The position numbers and the translations under genes were made by a program. Positions 12,753-18,272 of a stretch of DNA of 18,272 nucleotides are shown here, in pieces. The notes below the pieces were generated by a model. It made no database searches, was not told the DNA's origin, and worked only from the letters and a program-made list of their open reading frames with translations. The DNA comes from JBMNNU01 sp050942695 (GTDB lineage: Bacteria; Chloroflexota; UBA6077): NCBI GenBank assembly GCA_050942695.1, contig JBMNNU010000030.1, positions 1 through 18,272 on the forward strand, in the 5' to 3' direction. Numbering within the stretch: position 1 is the stretch's first letter; every line of letters begins with the position of its first letter.

Positions 12753-13630
12753 TCGTAACGGTCGCTAGCGGCAAAGGTGGCACAGGAAAGACCACGGTGG
12801 CGACAGCTTTAGCGACAGCCGTGGCTTCACTCCAGCAGGAAACTGCTGGCGATGCATCTAAAGTGATGTTGCTGGATTGCGACGTGGAAGAGCCTAACGC
12901 TCACCTCTATCTCGATCCTGTCTTCGAAAAGAGTCAGGAGGTGGGGGTGCCGATCCCGGTAGTGGATTACGAGAGGTGCGACTTCTGCCGACGTTGCGCG
13001 GAGGTGTGCGCCTACCACGCCATCGCCGTCCTAGGGAAAGAAGTATTGGTGTTTCCAGAACTGTGCCACGGTTGTGGAAGCTGCACTCTAAACTGTCCTA
13101 AGGGGGCTATCAGCGAACAGTTGAGGGCTACAGGCGTGATCGAAGAGGGCAAAGCGGGAAGCCTCCGGTTCGCTCAGGGCGTACTCAACGTAGGCGAGGC
13201 CATGGGGGTGCCGGTGATCCGGCAACTCAAGAAGCGACTGTCCGAAGTAAGCCAGGATTCTCTTGTAATCCTGGATGCGCCACCCGGCACATCCTGCCCG
13301 GTAGTAGAGTGTCTGCACGGTAGCGACTACGCGCTGATGGTTACGGAACCTACGCCTTTCGGCTTGCACGACCTGAAGATGGCGGTGGAGGTAGCCCGGG
13401 ACAAGCTGAATCTTAAGGTTGGGGTAATCATCAACCGAGATGGTGTCGGTGATGATAAGGTAGATGAGTACTGTCGAGAAGAGGCCATTCCGGTATTGAT
13501 GCGCATACCCCTGGATCGTCGCATAGCAGAGGCCTGTTCGCGCGGGTTGCCGCTCCCCGTAGCGATGCCGGATTACAGGCAGCCCTTCATTGATCTCCAC
13601 CGCCGTATTCAACAGGAGGTGGAGCAATGA
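12749..13630 (+). CDS. MinD/Mrp-type P-loop ATPase with inserted 2x[4Fe-4S] domain (first)
   Basis: A 293-residue protein with the deviant Walker A SGKGGTGKTT (signature Lys9, Lys14), the LLDCDVEEPN switch segment (41-50) and VILDAPPGTSCPVVE (about 173-187). A bacterial-ferredoxin insert at 77-116 has C77-x2-C80-x2-C83-x3-C87 and C106-x2-C109-x2-C112-x3-C116. This is the COG1149-type 'MinD superfamily ATPase with inserted ferredoxin domain'. In Desulfovibrio two such ATPases are encoded with the orange protein and belong to its complex. Compared with the next gene it has a longer insert between strand and helix (residues 28-38) and a slightly different cluster environment, so the two are paralogues rather than recent duplicates. 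They likely act as a heterodimer, coupling ATP binding to electron transfer or cluster insertion. Start ATG 12749 overlaps the scaffold stop. Confidence 0.93.
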   Translation: MIVTVASGKGGTGKTTVATALATAVASLQQETAGDASKVMLLDCDVEEPNAHLYLDPVFEKSQEVGVPIPVVDYERCDFCRRCAEVCAYHAIAVLGKEVLVFPELCHGCGSCTLNCPKGAISEQLRATGVIEEGKAGSLRFAQGVLNVGEAMGVPVIRQLKKRLSEVSQDSLVILDAPPGTSCPVVECLHGSDYALMVTEPTPFGLHDLKMAVEVARDKLNLKVGVIINRDGVGDDKVDEYCREEAIPVLMRIPLDRRIAEACSRGLPLPVAMPDYRQPFIDLHRRIQQEVEQ

Positions 13631-14493
13631 AGCAGATAGTAATACTGAGCGGCAAGGGCGGCACAGGCAAGACAACCGTGGCCGCCGCGGTGGCTCATCT
13701 AGCATCAAAGGAGGCTGAGATCACCATAGTCGATGCCGACGTAGATGCGGCTAATCTTGAGCTGTTGCTCTCACCTGAGAAGCTCGAAACCCACGAATTC
13801 GTTGGCGGAAAGGTAGCGGCAATCGACCAAGAGCTGTGCACCGATTGCGGTATCTGCGTCGAGGTGTGCAGGTTTGAAGCCGTGCGTCGCGACATCCATA
13901 GCCTTCACGTCGACCCAATCGGTTGCGAAGGCTGCGGCGCCTGCTTCTACCGCTGTCCATCCCAAGCTATTCAGATGAATGATCAGGTATCTGGGCTCTG
14001 GTTCCGCTCCAATACCCGCTTCGGCCCTCTGTTCCACGCCCACCTCTACCCGGCTGCGGAGAACTCCGGCAAGCTCGTTACCGAACTCAAGCGACAGGCT
14101 AGAGAACTGGCGAAAGCAGAAAGCCGAGACTACCTGATTATCGACGGTCCGCCAGGGATCGGTTGTCCGGTTATCGCCTCCTGTTCAGGCTCTGACCTAG
14201 CCTTATTGGTCACTGAACCAACGGTCGCAGGCGTTCATGATCTGCAGCGTATCTTAGGAACAGTCCGCCACTTCACTGTGCCGGCCGCAGTCGCGATCAA
14301 CAAGTGTGACCTGAACAGCGCACGACGCCAGGAGATCGAGGCCTTTTGTGATGCCGAGGGAATCCCGATAGTGGCTCGGATTCCCTTCGACACAGATGTT
14401 ACCAAGGCAATGGTGCATGGGCGTGTCGTGACCGAGGGTCCGAGTGGAGAGCTATCCGCAGAACTGGAGCGTATCTGGAATTATCTTCGTTAA
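13627..14493 (+). CDS. MinD/Mrp-type P-loop ATPase with inserted 2x[4Fe-4S] domain (second)
   Basis: A 288-residue paralogue of the preceding protein, joined by an ATGA overlap with GGAGG (13615-13619) before it. Walker A is SGKGGTGKTT (residues 8-17, signature Lys10, Lys15), then IVDADVDAANLELLL (34-48). The ferredoxin insert has C71-x2-C74-x2-C77-x3-C81 and C100-x2-C103-x2-C106-x3-C110, and IIDGPPGIGCPVIAS is the nucleotide-sensing segment. Residues PTVAGVHDLQRIL and AINKCDLN follow the MinD fold. No membrane-targeting amphipathic C-terminal helix like that of MinD is apparent. It ends the closely spaced operon; 172 bases with no gene and no clear terminator follow before the MerR gene. Confidence 0.93.
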   Translation: MKQIVILSGKGGTGKTTVAAAVAHLASKEAEITIVDADVDAANLELLLSPEKLETHEFVGGKVAAIDQELCTDCGICVEVCRFEAVRRDIHSLHVDPIGCEGCGACFYRCPSQAIQMNDQVSGLWFRSNTRFGPLFHAHLYPAAENSGKLVTELKRQARELAKAESRDYLIIDGPPGIGCPVIASCSGSDLALLVTEPTVAGVHDLQRILGTVRHFTVPAAVAINKCDLNSARRQEIEAFCDAEGIPIVARIPFDTDVTKAMVHGRVVTEGPSGELSAELERIWNYLR

Positions 14494-14665
14494 TCTAAAC
14501 GAGAAAGGTATTCCTGCGGATGGCCTAAGGGCTGCGACAAACATTCCTACATCGATCAGACAGAAAATCCTACAAATAGTACATTGAACTACTTGCTAAT
14601 CATTGATTGTAGGTGGTAAACTAATCGTGCATAAATAGGCATCTCAATAGAAGTGGGCGGCATCA

Positions 14666-15037
14666 ATGGGAAGGCCACTATATTCCATTAGCGTAGTGTC
14701 AGAGCTGCTAGAGCAGCACCCTGAAACGTTGCGTGTGTGGGAGCGCGCCGGGCTGTTGAAGCCTGCTCGGAGAAACTCTCACCGCCTCTACTCGAATGAG
14801 GATCTTGCCCGTCTCCGCTTCATCAAAGGGTTGCTGGACAAAGGGCTGAACCTCGCGGGCGTTCGGGCTATCATCGAGCTCTATCCGTGCTGGTTAATGG
14901 ATAGCTGTCCGAAATGCGCACGCACCACTGAATCTTCTAGCTGCAGCAAACCTTGTTGGAAAGAAGCAGGTACCTTCTGCCAGGTCGGTTTCCTGAGCCC
15001 CACCCTCTGCACCGATTGCGAATTCAAGAAATCCTAG
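14666..15037 (+). CDS. MerR-family regulator with eight-cysteine C-terminus
   Basis: A 123-residue protein. The N-terminal 60-70 residues are a MerR winged helix of the HspR/GlnR-like sort: PLYSISVVSELLEQHPETLRVWERAGLLKP, RLYSNEDLARLRFIKGLLDKG, LNLAGVRAIIEL. Instead of the usual long dimer helix it then has a short domain with cysteines at 75, 81, 84, 93, 97, 105, 115 and 118 (C-x5-C-x2-C, C-x3-C, then C-x2-C), enough for one or two metal or Fe-S sites. A redox or metal sensor is the natural inference. It follows the ATPase genes on the same strand. The ribosome binding site is weak (AGTGGG), and I see no convincing promoter or MerR-type 19-bp spacer upstream. Its target may be the operon in front of it or the divergent-facing cytochrome genes. 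Confidence 0.85.
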   Translation: MGRPLYSISVVSELLEQHPETLRVWERAGLLKPARRNSHRLYSNEDLARLRFIKGLLDKGLNLAGVRAIIELYPCWLMDSCPKCARTTESSSCSKPCWKEAGTFCQVGFLSPTLCTDCEFKKS

Positions 15038-15077
15038 CGCATCGATATCGCAGATCAACCTCGCCTTGAAGCCCTTT

Positions 15078-15097
15078 TCCGGCAAAAAGCTGCCGGA
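15078..15097 (+). terminator. Possible weak terminator after the MerR gene
   Basis: TCCGGCA and TGCCGGA form a 7-bp stem with a six-base loop, 40 bases after the stop. Only TTATCC follows, so termination would be weak. Confidence 0.35.
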
Positions 15098-15124
15098 TTA
15101 TCCCCTCAATAAAGCAAAAAGATA

Positions 15125-15199
15125 ACACGACACACCCTGAACAACAAGGATCATTGATAAATCAAGTGGTGTTTGTTCTAAAATCAGGGTGTGTCATGT
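15125..15199. repeat. 16-bp inverted repeat with 43-base spacer
   Basis: GACACACCCTGA (15129-15140) is matched by TCAGGGTGTGTC (15184-15195), and the arms extend outward four bases with one mismatch. It lies between the convergent MerR and cytochrome genes. It may be a bidirectional terminator or the ends of a miniature transposable element; no transposase gene or clear target duplication is seen. Confidence 0.65.
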
Positions 15200-15219
15200 A
15201 GTATGGTTTCGAACTATGC

Positions 15220-17085
15220 TTACTCCTGGTGGTGGCAGGTCACGCAGGATCCCAGCAGGGGCTTGCCTACCTTATCCGCCTCGGCCTCGTGGCAGTCAAT
15301 GCAGAGGCCGTGCATCGCGTCCACGTAAGAAGGCGCGATGTAGTTGAAAGGCTTCCCATCCGCACTCGTGCACATATTCGCATGGCATTCCGAGCACGAC
15401 ACCGCTGTGCTCGCCGAGTGCCCTCCTACGTGGCACTGAGCGCACGACTGATTGCCCCCAGGTTGGACGAGCTTAATATGGAGATCGTGGTCGAAGGTAG
15501 ACGTCGGACTGTACATATCCGAGTGGCAATCCCTACACGAGGGCAACCCGCCTGCGACCCCCGTCTTCCCGTATTGAGGAGCTACGGCCGCCAACCCAAC
15601 CCCCTTGATCTCCCAGTTGCTCAGGTGGTGGCACTGCACACACATATCTGTTTCGGTCGCGTACCTCGCCCCGATCAGCTTAGCCAGACGCTCCCCGTGA
15701 GACTTGTGATCGAAGTAGGAGAAAAGACCGGAACGGTTGCCGTCGATTCGGAGCACGTTCAACCCTTGCACCGGCATCACCGGTGTAGCCGGAGTCTGAT
15801 CCGCCGTCCAGGCTCGTTCCGGTATCATCGTGATCGCCAGAGCAATCGCCACCACGACCAGGAGCGCCCTGCGGGCGGCTGTATCCCAGAGCGACTCCGC
15901 GAGTCGTACCTTGGTAACCGGGTCGAATCGAGGCTTGGCGTATGGTGGCGGCTTCTCATCTGCGTGCATCGTCTCGGGACCAAACAGGTTGAGATTCTCC
16001 GCAAAGAACAGGAACACCAGGGCCAGGCCGGAAATGATGCCTATGCTGATGGAGATCTCGACCCAGTTAGGGAAGTAGCTCGCACCTACCGGCCTCTCGA
16101 CAGCGATCACGCTAGCAGAAAGCCGGTGCAAGATCATGCCGAAGACGGTAAGGAAGGAAGCTGTGCCAATCCCAGTCAGGCTATTACGCGTTGAGGGTAT
16201 CGAGAGCAGGATGGCAGGGATCAGGGTGCTTATCGATATCTCAACGAGGAACAACATGCTCTGCCAGGAGCCATCCAGGGCCGCCGGGAGCACCCCGCGT
16301 AGCGTGAGGTCGCCGACTCGAATGGCGAGGAACAGCCATAGGATCACGGCCGTCGCCTTCCCCAGCCCGGAGAACAGCTCTAGTTTGATCTTATGCCGGT
16401 AGACGAAGGCGGAGAAGAAACCCTCCAGGGTGACAGTCATCAACCCCAGAGCAGCCGCCGACGTAAAGAAGAGCACCGGCAGAATGGGGCTGTACCACAG
16501 CTCGTGGACCCGCAACGGGTTGATCAGCAGCAGCGTGCCGAGGGATGACTGGTGCAGCGTGGATAGGGCGATGCCGATGATTACGATCGGAACCGTAAAC
16601 CGTTTGAGCAGGCGCAGCACAGTCTGGAAAATCGGTTTGCCGAACAGCGGGTGCTCGAGAGCCGTCGGCATGAATTCGAGCGCCAGGACCGTGGTATAGA
16701 GCATCACACACCAGGCTACTTCGAAGAGTGCTGAGTGGTGCTGCCAGTGCACTATCGGCCTCCAGATATTCCAGGGGAGGCCCAGATCAGCGATCAGCCC
16801 AACTATCACCGCGATATAGCCCAGAAAGGCAGTTAGGATAGCAGGGCGCAGAAGGGGGCGGTACTTATCTAGATGGAAGACGTGGATAGTAGCCGCTAGA
16901 GTAAAGCCTCCTGCAGCCAGGGCTACACCGGCTATGACGTCGAAGCCGATCCAGAAGCCCCAGGGGGTTGCGTCGTCAAGGTTTGTCGTCGCTCCCAACC
17001 CTCGGGTGAATCGGACCAGGCCCGCTACCACCCCTACGGTAACCAGAATCCAAAGAATGTCCTTGAGGATGGTTCGTCGCTTCAT
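15220..17085 (-). CDS. NrfD/HybB-type quinone-interacting membrane protein fused to hexahaem cytochrome c
   Basis: A 621-residue fusion. Residues 1-365 are an NrfD/PsrC/HybB-type integral membrane domain with about nine or ten hydrophobic spans. It has the ATPWGFWIGFDVIAGVALAAGGF and HSALFEVAWCVMLYTTVLALEF segments, and HQSSLGTLLLI and LRVHELWYSPILP as in HybB. A further span (about 405-424, ending in AWTA) leads to a soluble domain with six CxxCH haem motifs at C482, C517, C548, C564, C595 and C614, plus histidines (H460, H463, H533, H536, H592, H619) that can be distal ligands, as in cytochrome c3-like proteins. The haems should lie outside the membrane. HybB and NrfD normally exchange electrons with quinone and use a separate cytochrome subunit, so here the two are joined. 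ATG 17085 overlaps the ferredoxin stop (ATGA). The electron donor or acceptor is unknown. Confidence 0.92.
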   Translation of the reverse strand: MKRRTILKDILWILVTVGVVAGLVRFTRGLGATTNLDDATPWGFWIGFDVIAGVALAAGGFTLAATIHVFHLDKYRPLLRPAILTAFLGYIAVIVGLIADLGLPWNIWRPIVHWQHHSALFEVAWCVMLYTTVLALEFMPTALEHPLFGKPIFQTVLRLLKRFTVPIVIIGIALSTLHQSSLGTLLLINPLRVHELWYSPILPVLFFTSAAALGLMTVTLEGFFSAFVYRHKIKLELFSGLGKATAVILWLFLAIRVGDLTLRGVLPAALDGSWQSMLFLVEISISTLIPAILLSIPSTRNSLTGIGTASFLTVFGMILHRLSASVIAVERPVGASYFPNWVEISISIGIISGLALVFLFFAENLNLFGPETMHADEKPPPYAKPRFDPVTKVRLAESLWDTAARRALLVVVAIALAITMIPERAWTADQTPATPVMPVQGLNVLRIDGNRSGLFSYFDHKSHGERLAKLIGARYATETDMCVQCHHLSNWEIKGVGLAAVAPQYGKTGVAGGLPSCRDCHSDMYSPTSTFDHDLHIKLVQPGGNQSCAQCHVGGHSASTAVSCSECHANMCTSADGKPFNYIAPSYVDAMHGLCIDCHEAEADKVGKPLLGSCVTCHHQE

Positions 17086-17918
17086 TCCTTCTCCTCCCCA
17101 CCCTCACGGCTTCGCTTCATCTCCTCGGCCTTGATCCGAGCCATCTGTATGCGCCGCCCAATTATCCACGAGAGTCCCCCAGATAGCACCGTCATGCCCA
17201 GGCCTACGAAAGGTACACTCTCCATAACTGGCCTGGTAAGCTCGGGAAACGGCTTCTGCGGCAGGGACTTGGATAGCCCCTTGGGCATTTCCTTGGCCAC
17301 ATCCCTGGACAGGTTGAAGAAGTCCAGTTCGATGTCGGAGATATACATAACCGAGGTTCCGCCTGCCTCATGCTCGCCATATATGTGCGGCATGTACTTC
17401 CCCGGCTCGGCCTTCAGCCGGCGAGCGGCTTCGGCCAGCAGCTCGTCCCGCTCCCCGAAGATCGTGGCCTTCTCAGGACAAGCCTCGACGCAGGCTGGCT
17501 GCTTGCCCTCCTTCAGCCGCGAGAAACACATAGTGCATTTGTTGACGTACGGAACCGGGGTTGACCAGTCGTAGCGCGGTATACCGAACGGGCAGGCTAC
17601 CATGCAGTAGCGGCACCCCATGCAGATCGACTGATCGTAGATTATCGGCCCTTCCGGCGACTTCTTCATAGCGCCCACCAGACAAGCCGATACGCATGCC
17701 GGCTCCAGGCAGTGGCGGCACTGGTTGCGGACGAAATGTTTTCCGGGCTTCGCCAGTACGGATGTCCACCGCACCGCAGAAAGTCCGTCGCCGATCTCCT
17801 GCTTGCTTGGCGGCATACCCGGCCGGTACTCGCCCAGGTCGTTGGCATTCACACAAGCCTCGACACATTTCTCACAGCCGATGCACTTTGTTACATCGGT
17901 GAGAATAGCTGGTATCAT
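17082..17918 (-). CDS. 4x[4Fe-4S] electron-transfer subunit with C-terminal membrane anchor (HmcB/HybA-like)
   Basis: A 278-residue protein with 16 ferredoxin cysteines in four groups (C12/15/18/22; C67/70/75/79; C99/102/105/109; C128/131/143/147), the arrangement of the NrfC/HybA/DmsB/HmcB family. The region 190-235 is a linker, and a hydrophobic segment (about 234-254, VPFVGLGMTVLSGGLSWIIG) anchors the C-terminus, followed by a charged tail. No Tat or Sec signal is seen at the N-terminus, unlike HybA, so the iron-sulfur part should be on the cytoplasmic side as in HmcB or PsrB-like cytoplasmic variants. It should pass electrons to or from the NrfD-type partner encoded next. It overlaps the upstream cytochrome b gene and the downstream gene by ATGA. 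DsrO is a less likely match because DsrO carries a Tat signal. Confidence 0.93.
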   Translation of the reverse strand: MIPAILTDVTKCIGCEKCVEACVNANDLGEYRPGMPPSKQEIGDGLSAVRWTSVLAKPGKHFVRNQCRHCLEPACVSACLVGAMKKSPEGPIIYDQSICMGCRYCMVACPFGIPRYDWSTPVPYVNKCTMCFSRLKEGKQPACVEACPEKATIFGERDELLAEAARRLKAEPGKYMPHIYGEHEAGGTSVMYISDIELDFFNLSRDVAKEMPKGLSKSLPQKPFPELTRPVMESVPFVGLGMTVLSGGLSWIIGRRIQMARIKAEEMKRSREGGEEKE

Positions 17919-18272
17919 ATCTTTCTGCCCTCCGGGCCGTGTAACGTCTTGATTACGTCAGCGCCCCCCTCCCGCGTCAGGTGCCACCCCAATTCCGAGC
18001 TGAACCGGATAAGTGGATAGAGCGCGCAGTGGGCGAGCTTGGTAAAGGGGGCGAGAATCAGGATCGCCGACCCTGCCCCGATATGGAAGACCATCGTCAC
18101 TTTATAGGGAATGACGTTCCAGCTTTGCCCCGCCAGATAGCCCATACCCACCGTAACGATCAGCAAAACCAGAATCAGGTAATCAGCGAAAGTGCTCACC
18201 GCCCTAGACTGGCGAACGTAGATCCGATAGCCCAACAGCACGATCAAGCCCGCAAAGGCAAGCAGAGCGAGC
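17915..18272 (-). CDS. NarI/DsrM/HmcE-like membrane cytochrome b, C-terminal part
   Basis: The reading frame stays open to the right edge, so the N-terminus is outside the window; about 118 residues are visible. They include hydrophobic segments LALLAFAGLIVLLGY (from 18271) and FADYLILVLLIVTVGMGYL. Then YKVTMVFHIGAGSAILILAPFTKLAHC has two histidines spaced like b-haem ligands in the nitrate-reductase-gamma family (NarI, DsrM, TmcC, HmcE). It probably links the quinone pool and the Fe-S subunit in one membrane complex. Its stop overlaps the start of the Fe-S protein gene. The tail (GRKI) is short. The exact branch (Nar, Dsr, Hmc or Tmc type) cannot be set from this part. Confidence 0.75.
   Translation of the reverse strand, partial: LALLAFAGLIVLLGYRIYVRQSRAVSTFADYLILVLLIVTVGMGYLAGQSWNVIPYKVTMVFHIGAGSAILILAPFTKLAHCALYPLIRFSSELGWHLTREGGADVIKTLHGPEGRKI

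Noticed and set aside
11253..14493. Nitrogen-fixation cluster, suggested by NifX- and NifU-like proteins
   Set aside because: No nifHDK, nifEN, nifB radical-SAM or nifS gene is present; the combination with paired ferredoxin-ATPases fits the orange-protein type of cluster instead.
14580..14660. MerR-type promoter with a 19-bp spacer before the MerR gene
   Set aside because: TTGATT/TTGTAG and CATAAA-like hexamers occur, but no pair has a 17- or 19-base spacer together with a dyad.
15229..16194. 321-codon plus-strand open frame
   Set aside because: It lies entirely antisense to the NrfD-cytochrome gene, has an Arg/His-rich composition typical of a shadow frame, and has no recognisable domain.

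Overview
The window looks like a piece of chromosome from a strictly anaerobic bacterium with a moderately GC-rich genome. Supporting signs are many ferredoxin-type cysteine motifs, an iron(II) uptake operon, an 'orange protein'-like cluster (a gene set known mainly from anaerobes), a membrane quinone/cytochrome c redox complex, and frequent TTG/GTG starts preceded by good Shine-Dalgarno sequences. The pairing of a type 2 IPP isomerase with a DUF116 protein and the DUF134/NifX/ferredoxin-ATPase gene set would fit an uncultured Chloroflexota (Dehalococcoidia-like) lineage or a related anaerobe. There is no rRNA or other direct taxonomic marker, so the assignment is an inference. No tRNA, rRNA, CRISPR array, transposase or phage gene was seen.

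Region 1 (1-3407) holds the 3' part of an M19 dipeptidase, a MurG/MJ1255-like GT-B glycosyltransferase, and on the minus strand a DUF116 cysteine-rich protein followed by type 2 isopentenyl-diphosphate isomerase (fni). Region 2 (3536-6280) is a compact regulator-enzyme unit. A GntR/HutC repressor has a strong promoter and a near-perfect operator in its own leader. It is followed by an AprA-like flavoprotein and a small two-cluster ferredoxin, and closed by a strong hairpin. Region 3 (6341-7213) has a DUF134 (UPF0251) DNA-binding protein with its own promoter and palindrome, then an FmdB-type zinc-ribbon protein. Region 4 (7235-10385) is an iron operon: a DtxR-like regulator fused to a FeoA domain and FeoB, with a DtxR-type box over the -10 element.

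Region 5 (10416-15037) is the most interesting part. A consensus promoter and a 22-bp palindrome related to the DUF134-gene palindrome drive a structured leader and a run of seven genes: a Gly-rich coiled-coil protein, a small double-CxxC protein, two NifX/ORP-family proteins (one with a Gly-rich coiled-coil tail, one with a Cys-Cys/His4 tail), an IscU-like scaffold, and two MinD-type ATPases with inserted 2x[4Fe-4S] domains. A MerR regulator with an eight-cysteine C-terminus follows. The content parallels the orange-protein complex genes of Desulfovibrio but adds an Fe-S scaffold and appears to use a different regulator. The proposal here is that the DUF134 protein controls both its own gene and this operon through the shared palindrome.

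Region 6 (15220-18272, minus strand) encodes a membrane redox complex of the Hmc/Tmc/Dsr type. It has a partial NarI-like cytochrome b, a 4x[4Fe-4S] protein with a C-terminal membrane anchor, and an NrfD/HybB-type quinone-interacting protein fused to a six-CxxCH cytochrome c domain. All are joined by ATGA overlaps. A 16-bp inverted repeat separates it from the convergent MerR gene.
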